Assembly (NCBI RefSeq): GCF_040327995.1
Contig: NZ_JBEPIJ010000005.1
Location: 1 to 64,000 of the forward strand
Length of the DNA stretch: 64,000 bases
Source of the DNA: Solimonas thermocellulolyticum
GTDB lineage: Bacteria; Pseudomonadota; Gammaproteobacteria; Nevskiales; Nevskiaceae
Direction: 5' to 3'
The notes under the pieces are model-generated. The model did not search any database. It was not told the origin of the DNA and saw nothing but the letters and a program-made list of their open reading frames with translations. The position numbers and the translations under genes were made by a program. Shown piece after piece: positions 7,478-15,018 of the stretch. Positions within the stretch are counted from its first letter, which is position 1. The number at the start of each line of letters is the position of its first letter.

Positions 7478-8692
7478 ATGTCTGGCGTCAGCCGTGCGAC
7501 TTTCGATGAAGTCATGGTGCCCAATTACCAGCCTGTCGCGCCGATCCCGGTGCGGGGGCAGGGGTCGCGTCTGTGGGACCAGCAGGGGCGCGAGTACCTC
7601 GACTTTGCCTGCGGCATCGCCGTGACCGGGCTCGGTCATGCGCACCCCAAGCTGCTGGCGGTGCTCACCGATCAGGCGGCTCGTCTGTGGCATGTGTCGA
7701 ACGTGATGACCAACGAACCGGCGCTGCGCCTGGCGCGCAGGCTCACCGAGCTGACCTTCGCCGACAAGGTGTTCTTCTGCAACTCCGGTGCCGAGGCCAA
7801 CGAGGCGGCGTTCAAGCTCGCGCGCCGCTGGGGCAACGCCCAGGACCCGCGCAAGCACACGATCGTCTCGTTCTACAACGCGTTCCACGGGCGCACGCTG
7901 TTCACGGTCAGCGTCGGCGGGCAGGCCAAGTACACGCAGGGCTTCGAGCCCTTGCCGGGGGGGATCCGCCACGCCGCATTCAACGATCTGGCGTCCCTCG
8001 AAGCGGTCATGGACGACAGCGTCTGCGCCGTGGTGATGGAGCCGGTGCAGGGCGAGGGCGGTGTACTGCCGGCGACGCGCGAGTTCGCCCACGGCGTGCG
8101 TGCACTCTGCGATCGCCACCGGGCGCTTTTGATCTACGACGAGGTGCAGACCGGTAACGGCCGCAGCGGCAGCCTGTTCGCTTACGAGCAGTACGGTGTG
8201 ACGCCGGACGTGCTGACCACGGCCAAGGGGCTGGGCGGTGGATTCCCGATCGGTGCGATGCTGACCACAGATGCCCTGGCCGGTGTGCTCGCCTTTGGTA
8301 CACACGGCTCGACCTATGGTGGCAATCCCCTGGCCTGCGCGGTGGCCGAAGCCGTGATCGAGGAGCTGGCGCGACCGGAGTTGTTGCGCAACGTCGGCGA
8401 GCGCGCGGCGCAACTTTCCACGGGCTTGGTGGAGATCGGCCGGCGTCACGGGCTGTTCGGCGCAACGCGCGGTCTGGGTCTGCTGATCGGTGCGCCGCTC
8501 GCCGAGGCATGGAAGGGGCGGGCCAAGGACGTGGTCAACGCCGCGCTCGCGCAAGGTTTGTGGCTGCTGGTTGCGGGCCCGGATGTGCTGCGCTTTGCGC
8601 CGCCGCTGAACATCAGTGCCGCGGACGTGGACGAGGGGCTGCGCCGTTTCGACCGCGCCTGCGCGACCCTGACGCAGGCCGGCGCGGGGTAG
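7478..8692 (+). CDS. argD: Acetylornithine aminotransferase (class-III PLP aminotransferase)
   Basis: ATG at 7478 sits 6 nt behind AGAGGTGA and gives 404 residues, the usual ArgD length. The fold-type I class-III signature is complete: GSTYGGNPLAC late in the protein, YDEVQTGNGRSG with the PLP-contacting Asp, and the Schiff-base lysine K250 in TTAKGLGGG. The N-terminal NYQPVAPIPVRGQG and FCNSGAEANEAAFK segments are typical of acetylornithine/succinyldiaminopimelate aminotransferases. It converts N-acetylglutamate semialdehyde to N-acetylornithine with glutamate, and many homologues also serve lysine biosynthesis. It is monocistronic here, with its own terminator. Confidence 0.93.
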   Translation: MSGVSRATFDEVMVPNYQPVAPIPVRGQGSRLWDQQGREYLDFACGIAVTGLGHAHPKLLAVLTDQAARLWHVSNVMTNEPALRLARRLTELTFADKVFFCNSGAEANEAAFKLARRWGNAQDPRKHTIVSFYNAFHGRTLFTVSVGGQAKYTQGFEPLPGGIRHAAFNDLASLEAVMDDSVCAVVMEPVQGEGGVLPATREFAHGVRALCDRHRALLIYDEVQTGNGRSGSLFAYEQYGVTPDVLTTAKGLGGGFPIGAMLTTDALAGVLAFGTHGSTYGGNPLACAVAEAVIEELARPELLRNVGERAAQLSTGLVEIGRRHGLFGATRGLGLLIGAPLAEAWKGRAKDVVNAALAQGLWLLVAGPDVLRFAPPLNISAADVDEGLRRFDRACATLTQAGAG

Positions 8693-8704
8693 CGGGTCGG
8701 CAAA

Positions 8705-8741
8705 GCCGTGCGGCGCCGGCTGCGGGCCGCGCGGCCTTTTT
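8705..8741 (+). terminator. Rho-independent terminator of argD
   Basis: A 10-bp stem, GCCGTGCGGC (8705-8714) with GCCGCGCGGC (8726-8735) including one G-U pair, is followed by C and five T residues. It insulates the toxin-antitoxin operon from argD. Confidence 0.8.
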
Positions 8742-8751
8742 GAGTGTCCTG

Positions 8752-8780
8752 TTGACTAACATATTGTGTTAGGTTAGAAT
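8752..8780 (+). promoter_or_regulatory. vapBC promoter with an inverted-repeat operator inside its spacer
   Basis: TTGACT (8752-8757) and TAGAAT (8775-8780) are spaced by exactly 17 bp. The perfect inverted repeat CTAACA-TATTG-TGTTAG (8756-8772) lies across the end of the -35 box and the spacer, the expected place for VapB autorepression. Transcription would begin at about 8787-8788, at or one base before the ATG at 8789, so the mRNA should be leaderless. Confidence 0.75.
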
Positions 8781-8788
8781 TTGCATCC

Positions 8789-9040
8789 ATGAACTTCAGC
8801 GTGCATTTCGACGAGGCCACGCTCGATCGGCTGAACCAGGCCGTCGAGCGCTCGGGCATGACGCGCAATCGCATCATCGTCACTGCGGTGCAGGCTTGGC
8901 TGGCGCAGAACGAAGAAAAGGATTGGCCGGAGGCGCTCAAGGCGCATTTCCGCAATCCGGCGCCCGAGCTGACCGAGGACACGCTGGATTTCCAGGCCTG
9001 GCGCAGCGCGCTGGGTGCCGGTAGCGAGCTGCGCTGGTGA
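8789..9040 (+). CDS. Ribbon-helix-helix antitoxin (VapB-like)
   Basis: An 83-residue protein. Residues 1-45 fit a ribbon-helix-helix DNA-binding fold: MNFSVHFDEATLDRLNQAVE forms the strand and first helix, and SGMTRNRIIVTAVQAWL the second. The acidic/tryptophan-containing C-terminus (DWPEALKAHF, LDFQAW) should wrap the toxin. There is no Shine-Dalgarno sequence, and the promoter places the start of transcription almost on the ATG. It overlaps the toxin by GTGA. The operator in the promoter implies autoregulation. Confidence 0.85.
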   Translation: MNFSVHFDEATLDRLNQAVERSGMTRNRIIVTAVQAWLAQNEEKDWPEALKAHFRNPAPELTEDTLDFQAWRSALGAGSELRW

Positions 9041-9435
9041 AGTACCTGCTCGACTCCGATGTGCTCGCAGCCGCCATCAAAGGGCGTCTGCCGGTGGTGT
9101 TGCGGCTGGCCGAGCTCAAGCCGACCGACATCGCCGTCTCGGTGTTCGCTCGCATGGAGGCGGAGACCGCGTTGCGCCTGCAGCCGCGCGCGCAGGCGCG
9201 CTTCGGCCGACTGCTCAAGGAGTTTCTGGGCAGCGTCACGGTACTGGAGTTCGGCGCTGCCGAGGCGCAACAGGCGGTCAGCCTCGGCGCCTATCTGCAG
9301 GCCGCCGGCGAGCGTCTGGCGGCGCTGGATCTGCTGCAGGCGGCGACGGCCCTGACCCACCAGCTCGTGCTGGTGACCGACCGCGTCCATGATTTCGCCG
9401 GCGTCCCCAACCTCGACGCGGAGCGATGGGCGTGA
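9037..9435 (+). CDS. PIN-domain ribonuclease toxin (VapC-like)
   Basis: Starts at GTG 9037, overlapping the antitoxin stop; 132 residues, the normal VapC size. The four acidic PIN residues are visible: D6 (YLLDSDVL), E41 or E43 (RMEAETAL), D98 (ALDLLQAA) and D115 (VTDRVHDF). VapC toxins cleave tRNA (often initiator tRNA-fMet) or rRNA; the target here is not known. The gene ends about 40 bp before serC. Together with the antitoxin it forms a self-contained module inserted between argD and serC. Confidence 0.88.
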   Translation: MKYLLDSDVLAAAIKGRLPVVLRLAELKPTDIAVSVFARMEAETALRLQPRAQARFGRLLKEFLGSVTVLEFGAAEAQQAVSLGAYLQAAGERLAALDLLQAATALTHQLVLVTDRVHDFAGVPNLDAERWA

Positions 9436-9472
9436 CGGAAGTGACTTCAACGATGCGACATAAGGAATTGAA

Positions 9473-10555
9473 ATGAAGAGAATCGTCAACTTCAGTGCCG
9501 GGCCGGCGACACTGCCGCTCGAGGTGTTGCAGCAGGTTCAGGCCGAGTTGCTGGACTGGAACGGCTCCGGCATGTCGGTGATGGAAATGTCGCACCGCGA
9601 CAAGGAGTTCATGTCCATCGCCCAGGCCGCGGAACAGGACCTGCGCGAGGTCATGAACATCCCGGCCAACTACAAGGTGCTGTTCATGCAGGGCGGGGCG
9701 ACGGCGCAGTTCAGCTTGGTGCCGATGAACCTGCTGCGCGGCAAGACCGGGGCCGACTACATCGTCACCGGTGACTGGGGCAAGAAGGCGGCGAAGGTCG
9801 CCGCGCAGTTGTGCACGGTCAACATCGCCGCATCGAGCGAGGCCGACAAGTTCACCGGCATTCCCGAGCCTTCGAGCTGGAAGCTCGACCCGAACGCCGC
9901 CTACGTGCATATCACGCCCAACGAAACGATACACGGCGTCGAATTCCATACCGAACCGGACACGCTCGGCGTGCCGCTGGTGGCTGACATGTCGTCGAAC
10001 ATCCTGTCGCGGCCGGTCGACGTCTCGAAGTACGGTCTGATTTATGCCGGCGCACAGAAGAACATCGGCCCGTCCGGCGTGACCATCGTGATCGTGCGCG
10101 AGGATCTGATCGGCGAGACCTTGCCAAAGACGCCGGCGCTGTTCGACTACAAGCAGGTCGCCGACAACGACTCCATGCTCAACACGCCGCCCTGCTTCGC
10201 CTGGTATGTCGCCGGCCTAGTGTTCAAGTGGATCAAGCGGCAGGGCGGGTTGGCGGTGATCGCCGAGCGCAATCGGCACAAGGCGGCGCTGTTGTATGAC
10301 TACATCGACGGCGAGGACTTCTACACCAACCCGGTGCGCAAGGTGGATCGCTCGCGGATGAACGTGCCGTTCACGCTGGCCAACCCCGAGCTCGACGGTG
10401 AGTTCCTCAAAGGCGCCAAGGCTGCCGGCCTTTCCGGTCTCAAAGGCCATCGCTCGGTCGGTGGCATGCGCGCGTCGATCTATAACGCGATGACGATCGA
10501 AGGCGTGCAGCAGCTCGTCGATTACATGAAAGAGTTCGTCAGGACGCGTGGCTGA
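9473..10555 (+). CDS. serC: Phosphoserine aminotransferase
   Basis: 360 residues, the standard length; AAGGAATTG precedes the ATG. NFSAGPATLP at the N-terminus and GNGSGMSVMEMSHR-like sequence (WNGSGMSVMEMSHRDKEF) are SerC hallmarks; the PLP lysine is K196 in AGAQKNIGPSG, and RSRMNVPF occurs as RSRMNVPFTL. It transaminates 3-phosphohydroxypyruvate to phosphoserine and also serves pyridoxal-phosphate synthesis. It opens the serC-serA-pheA-hisC-tyrA-aroA-cmk run. Confidence 0.96.
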   Translation: MKRIVNFSAGPATLPLEVLQQVQAELLDWNGSGMSVMEMSHRDKEFMSIAQAAEQDLREVMNIPANYKVLFMQGGATAQFSLVPMNLLRGKTGADYIVTGDWGKKAAKVAAQLCTVNIAASSEADKFTGIPEPSSWKLDPNAAYVHITPNETIHGVEFHTEPDTLGVPLVADMSSNILSRPVDVSKYGLIYAGAQKNIGPSGVTIVIVREDLIGETLPKTPALFDYKQVADNDSMLNTPPCFAWYVAGLVFKWIKRQGGLAVIAERNRHKAALLYDYIDGEDFYTNPVRKVDRSRMNVPFTLANPELDGEFLKGAKAAGLSGLKGHRSVGGMRASIYNAMTIEGVQQLVDYMKEFVRTRG

Positions 10556-10646
10556 CGCCGCGCTCCCGAAAAGCCAGGCGCGAGACGTACGGTCCGCGTC
10601 CGCTTCCACGTCTCACATCCCGCGTCTTACCGCCCACGAAACTGCC

Positions 10647-11822
10647 ATGTTCAAAATCCAGACCCTCAACAACATCTCTGTCGTCGGCTTGGAGCGCCTG
10701 CCGCGCGATCGTTACGAGGTTGCCTCCGAGATCGCCAATCCGGACGCGATCCTGGTGCGTTCCGCCGACATGCACAAGCTGGACATCCCCCGGTCGGTCA
10801 AGGCCATCGCTCGTGCCGGTGCCGGCACCAACAACATCCCGGTCGCACAGATGTCCAAGCGCGGCGTGCCGGTGTTCAACGCGCCCGGCGCCAACGCCAA
10901 CGCGGTCAAGGAGCTGGTCCTGGCGAGCATGTTCATGGCGGCGCGAAACATTCCGCAGTCGCTCGATTTCGTGCGCAAGCTCGACGGCGACGACAAGGCG
11001 ATGCACGAGGCCGTCGAGGCCGGCAAGAAGAAGTTCGTCGGTTTCGAGTTGCCCGGGCGCACGCTCGGGGTGATCGGTCTGGGTGCCATCGGCGTCAAGG
11101 TGGCCAATGCCGCGCTGGAACTCGGCATGACCGTTTACGGCTACGACCCGGCGATGACGGTGCAGAACGCCTGGCAGCTCAATTCCGGTGTGCGTCAGGC
11201 GGTATCCGTGGACGACCTGATGTCCAAATCGCAGTTTGTCAGCGTGCACGTGCCATTGCTGGATGCCACACGCCGGCTGATCAATTCGGAGCGCATCGGC
11301 CTGATGAAGAAGCAGGGCGTGGTGCTGAACTTCGCGCGCGACGCGATCGTCGACGAGCAGGCCGTGATCGAAGCCCTGAACACGGGCAAGCTGCACGCCT
11401 ACGCCTGCGATTTTCCGTCGAATGCGCTCAAGAACCATCCGCGGGTGATCGCGACCCCGCACCTGGGCGCATCGACGGTGGAAGCCGAGGACAACTGCGC
11501 GGTCATGGTCGCCGAGCAGATCCGCGAATTCCTCGAAGTCGGCAACGTGCGCAATTCGGTGAACTTCCCCGAAGCGGTGCTGCCGTTACTGCCGGGCAAG
11601 ACGCGCCTGTGCGTGGTCAACGAGAACGTGCCGAACATGGTCGGCCAGATTTCGACGGCGCTGGCCAAGCGCCAACTCAACATCGCCGATCTGCTCAACA
11701 AGTCGCGCGGCGATCTGGCCTACACCATCGTCGATGTCGATACCGAAGTCCCCGACGATGCCCTCGCCGAGATCGCCGGCATCGGTGGCGTACTGGCCAC
11801 GCGGGTCATCGCCGCCCGCTAG
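10647..11822 (+). CDS. serA: D-3-phosphoglycerate dehydrogenase with C-terminal ACT domain
   Basis: ATG 10647 was chosen because the recognisable protein begins MFKIQTLNNIS; 391 residues. NAD-binding LGVIGLGAIGVKVA is near 139-152, the substrate-side NAPGANANAVKEL near 78-90, the catalytic Arg is in NFARDAIVDE (about R231) and the catalytic His in ATPHLGAST (H272). Residues ~320-391 form an ACT domain (VPNMVGQISTALAKRQLNI), usually the serine-feedback site. It makes phosphohydroxypyruvate, the substrate of SerC, from 3-phosphoglycerate. It has no obvious SD; an imperfect CGTCTCA-like heptamer string precedes it (10608-10635). In Pseudomonas this gene is usually elsewhere, so its position between serC and pheA is notable. 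Confidence 0.93.
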   Translation: MFKIQTLNNISVVGLERLPRDRYEVASEIANPDAILVRSADMHKLDIPRSVKAIARAGAGTNNIPVAQMSKRGVPVFNAPGANANAVKELVLASMFMAARNIPQSLDFVRKLDGDDKAMHEAVEAGKKKFVGFELPGRTLGVIGLGAIGVKVANAALELGMTVYGYDPAMTVQNAWQLNSGVRQAVSVDDLMSKSQFVSVHVPLLDATRRLINSERIGLMKKQGVVLNFARDAIVDEQAVIEALNTGKLHAYACDFPSNALKNHPRVIATPHLGASTVEAEDNCAVMVAEQIREFLEVGNVRNSVNFPEAVLPLLPGKTRLCVVNENVPNMVGQISTALAKRQLNIADLLNKSRGDLAYTIVDVDTEVPDDALAEIAGIGGVLATRVIAAR

Positions 11823-11898
11823 GGTGGCGACGCAAGTCGCGGGGCCGAAACTGCGTACAATTCGGCTCCGCCGCCTTTTAGGTTTCGCGCAGCACGCC

Positions 11899-12999
11899 AT
11901 GACGCAGAATGACCTGGCCCGGGCGCGCCAAGAGATCGACGCTCTGGACGAACAGATCCAGGCGCTGATTTCGCAGCGCGCGCGCATCGCCCAGCAGATC
12001 GCCCTGATCAAGCAGCGCATGGGCGACACCGGCGACCACTACCGGCCATCGCGCGAGGCCGAGGTGCTGCGCGCGGTGATCGCGCGTAACCGCGCCGGCG
12101 GCGGGCCGCTGACCGACGAAACGATCGCGCGGCTGATGCGCGAGATCATGTCGGCCTGCCTGTCGCTCGAATCGCCGCTGACGATCGCTTACCTCGGTCC
12201 GGAAGGCACTTACACGCAGGCGGCGGTACTCAAGCACTTCGGCGACAGCGTGCGCGCGCGCGCGGCCAATGCCATCGACGAGATCTTCCGCGACGTCGAG
12301 TCCGGAGCCGCCGACTATGGCGTGGTGCCGGTGGAGAATTCGATCGGCGGCGTGGTCAGTCACACCCTCGATGAGCTGGTTCACACGCCGCTGCGCATCT
12401 GCGGCGAGGTCACGCTGCCGGTTCACCATCACCTGCTGTCGCAGGCCGAGACGCTCTCGCAGGTCACCAAGATCTACGCGCATCCGCAGTCCTTCGCGCA
12501 GTGCCGCAAGTGGCTGGATGCCAAGCTGCCGCGTGCGGTCCGTGAGCCGGTGTCGAGCAACGGCCAGGCGGCTGCGCAGGCCAGGGAGGAAGGAGCGAGC
12601 GTCGCCGCGATCGCCAGCCTGCAGGCCGGGCGCATCCATGCGCTGAACATCCTCGCCGCCAACATCGAGGACGATCCGAGCAACACGACGCGTTTTTTGG
12701 TGCTCGGCAAGCAGGATCCGGCGCCGACCGGTCAGGATCTGACCTCGATCGTACTGACCGGCCATCGCAACCAGCCCGGCTCGTTGCTCAAGCTCCTGCA
12801 GCCGCTCGCGGACGCTGGCCTGGACATGACGCGCATCGAATCCCGCCCGGTCAAGGACTCGGCCGTGCGTGACTATTACTTCTTCATCGACTTTGCCGGG
12901 CACGCTGCCGACCCGGACGTGCGCGCAGTGCTGGATGCCCTGAACAACGCCGCCGCCTTCTTCAAGGTGCTGGGCTCGTATCCGCGCGCGGTCGTATAA
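11899..12999 (+). CDS. pheA: Bifunctional chorismate mutase / prephenate dehydratase (P-protein)
   Basis: ATG 11899 gives 366 residues. Residues 1-90 are an AroQ-type chorismate mutase (ARQEIDALDEQIQALISQRA, KQRMGD). About 95-275 is prephenate dehydratase, with YLGPEGTYTQAA, the GVVPVENSIGG segment and the catalytic TTRFLVLG motif. About 285-366 is an ACT domain with the phenylalanine-binding GSLLKLLQPLADAGLDMT and ESRP motifs, so feedback inhibition by phenylalanine is expected. It converts chorismate to phenylpyruvate. A -10-like TACAAT at 11856 may support an internal promoter. Confidence 0.95.
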   Translation: MTQNDLARARQEIDALDEQIQALISQRARIAQQIALIKQRMGDTGDHYRPSREAEVLRAVIARNRAGGGPLTDETIARLMREIMSACLSLESPLTIAYLGPEGTYTQAAVLKHFGDSVRARAANAIDEIFRDVESGAADYGVVPVENSIGGVVSHTLDELVHTPLRICGEVTLPVHHHLLSQAETLSQVTKIYAHPQSFAQCRKWLDAKLPRAVREPVSSNGQAAAQAREEGASVAAIASLQAGRIHALNILAANIEDDPSNTTRFLVLGKQDPAPTGQDLTSIVLTGHRNQPGSLLKLLQPLADAGLDMTRIESRPVKDSAVRDYYFFIDFAGHAADPDVRAVLDALNNAAAFFKVLGSYPRAVV

Positions 13000-13018
13000 G
13001 CCGTTTCATCGAAAACTC

Positions 13019-14152
13019 ATGACGCAAGCGCTCTTCAAACACGCCGCTGCCGGCGTGCTCAGCCTGGAAGCCTACTCGCCCGGCATGCCGATCGAGGAAT
13101 TGCAGCGCCGGCTCGGCGTCTCCAACGCGATCAAACTGGCCTCGAACGAGAATCCGCTGGGTTGCAGCCCGCGCGTGCGCGAGGCGGTGGCCGCGGCGGT
13201 TTCCGAAATCGATCTGGCGCGCTATCCGGACGGCAGCGGTCACCGTCTCAAGCACAAGCTCGCGTCGATGCACGGCATCGAGCCGTCGCGGATCACGCTC
13301 GGCAACGGCTCGAACGACATCATCGAGCTGCTGGGCCGCGTGTTCCTGGGGCCCGACCGCGCCGCCCTGTTCTCCGCGCATGCGTTTGCGGTCTATCCGA
13401 TCATCACGCAGGCGCAATGCGCGCGCGCCGTCGTCGTGCCGGCGCGGGCGGCCGACGCCGATCAGCCCTACGGTCACGATCTCGCCGGCTTTTCTCGCGC
13501 GCTCGAAGTCAACGCCGACGTCGCACTGGTATTCATCGCCAACCCCAACAATCCGACCGGCACCTGGCTCGCGCCCACGCAGATCGAGGCGTTTCTGGCG
13601 CAGGTGCCGCGCGAGGTCATCGTCGCGTTGGACGAGGCTTACTACGAATACATGGAGCCGGCACTGCGCGGCGATGTGCGCGCCTGGCTCGATCGCTACC
13701 CGAACCTGGTGGTGTTCCGCACGTTCTCGAAGGCCTATGGGCTGGCGTCGCTGCGCGTCGGCTATTCGCTGTCGAGTCCAGAGCTCGCCGATCTGCTCAA
13801 CCGCGTGCGTCAGCCGTTCAACAACAACAGCCTGGCGCTGCTCGCCGCCGAAGTCGCGCTCGATGATCAGGATTTCGTGCGTGCGTCGGTCGAGCTGAAC
13901 ACGGCCGAGCGCGAGCGCCTGACGCAGGCCTTGCTGGGCATGGGGCTGAACGTGCTGCCGTCGCAGGCGAACTTCCTCGCCATCGACTTCGGTCGTGACG
14001 CCAAGCCGCTGCATCAGGGCTTGCTCGAACGCGGTGTGATCGTGCGGCCGCTGGCGTCCTACGCGCTGCCGCAGTTCCTGCGCGTGAGCATCGGCACGCG
14101 CGCCGAGAATGATCGCTTCGTCGAGGCGCTCGGGGAGGTCTTGACGGCGTGA
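13019..14152 (+). CDS. hisC: Histidinol-phosphate aminotransferase
   Basis: 377 residues, a class-I/II PLP aminotransferase. KLASNENPLG near 39-48, ANPNNPTGTW near 174-183, the DEAYYEY motif near 205-211, and the PLP lysine K238 in FRTFSKAYGLASLRVGY identify HisC. It transaminates imidazole-acetol phosphate to histidinol phosphate; HisC embedded among aromatic genes often also acts on phenylpyruvate or 4-hydroxyphenylpyruvate, completing Phe and Tyr synthesis. It overlaps tyrA as GTGA. Confidence 0.93.
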   Translation: MTQALFKHAAAGVLSLEAYSPGMPIEELQRRLGVSNAIKLASNENPLGCSPRVREAVAAAVSEIDLARYPDGSGHRLKHKLASMHGIEPSRITLGNGSNDIIELLGRVFLGPDRAALFSAHAFAVYPIITQAQCARAVVVPARAADADQPYGHDLAGFSRALEVNADVALVFIANPNNPTGTWLAPTQIEAFLAQVPREVIVALDEAYYEYMEPALRGDVRAWLDRYPNLVVFRTFSKAYGLASLRVGYSLSSPELADLLNRVRQPFNNNSLALLAAEVALDDQDFVRASVELNTAERERLTQALLGMGLNVLPSQANFLAIDFGRDAKPLHQGLLERGVIVRPLASYALPQFLRVSIGTRAENDRFVEALGEVLTA

Positions 14153-15018
14153 TCGTGCAGCGTTTGGCCGTAATCGGCCTCGGACTGATCGGTGGCTCGC
14201 TGGCGCGCGCGTTGCGTGCCGCCGGAGCGGTCGCGCACATCTCCGGCTACGATCCCGACCCGTCGCGGCGCGACGACGCCCAGCGCCTGTGCGTGATCGA
14301 TCGCGTCTGCGACACGCCGGCGGCCGCGGTGCGCGATGCCGATCTGGTGGTGCTATCGGTACCGGTGCTGCAAACCGCCGATGCACTGGTCGCGTGTCTG
14401 CCGGCGTGCAAGCTCGATGTGGTCATCACCGACGTCGGTAGCACCAAGACCTCGGTGCTCGAGGACGTCAAGCGCGTCTGCGGGCAGTTGCCGCCCTGGT
14501 TCGTCGCCGGCCATCCGATCGCCGGTACCGAGAAGAGCGGCATCGCCCACTCGCAGGCCGAGCTGTTCCGTCGGCATCGCGTGATCCTGACCCCGCATGC
14601 GAACCAGGACGCGGCGGCGCAGTCGCTGGTGACGCGCATCTGGCAGGCGGCCGGTGCGCGCGTGGTCGAGATGGACGCGCACCGGCACGATGCGATCTTC
14701 GCCGCGACCTCGCACCTGCCGCACGTGCTCGCCTACAGCTTCGTGGACATGCTGGCACGTTTGGACGACAGCGACGAGATCTTCCGCAATGCCGGCGGCG
14801 GCTTTCGCGACTTCTCGCGCATCGCGTCGAGCTCGCCGCAAATGTGGCACGACATCGTGCGCGCCAATGCCCACTCGGTGGGTGAGCTGCTGGATCGCCA
14901 GATCGGCGAGCTGCAGCAGATCCGCGCGATGCTGCGCGAATCGCGCTGGGACGAACTCAAGGCTCTGTTCGAGCGCGCCCGCAGCGCGCGCGAACGTTAC
15001 CTGGCGCAGATCGAATGA
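14149..15018 (+). CDS. tyrA: Prephenate (or arogenate) dehydrogenase
   Basis: 289 residues starting at GTG 14149 inside the hisC stop; a second GTG two codons later is also possible. The NAD-binding motif VIGLGLIGGSLARAL starts near residue 7. TDVGSTK (about 94-100) and FVAGHPIAGTEKSG (about 117-130) are TyrA signatures, and AATSHLPHVLAY contains the catalytic-site histidine. No ACT domain or chorismate-mutase fusion is attached. It converts prephenate to 4-hydroxyphenylpyruvate. It is coupled to aroA by ATGA. Confidence 0.92.
   Translation: MIVQRLAVIGLGLIGGSLARALRAAGAVAHISGYDPDPSRRDDAQRLCVIDRVCDTPAAAVRDADLVVLSVPVLQTADALVACLPACKLDVVITDVGSTKTSVLEDVKRVCGQLPPWFVAGHPIAGTEKSGIAHSQAELFRRHRVILTPHANQDAAAQSLVTRIWQAAGARVVEMDAHRHDAIFAATSHLPHVLAYSFVDMLARLDDSDEIFRNAGGGFRDFSRIASSSPQMWHDIVRANAHSVGELLDRQIGELQQIRAMLRESRWDELKALFERARSARERYLAQIE

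Noticed and set aside
10556..10646. Riboswitch or attenuator before serA
   Set aside because: Only a short GAGACGT/ACGTCTC dyad and heptamer-like units are present; no terminator/antiterminator arrangement or known riboswitch core was seen.
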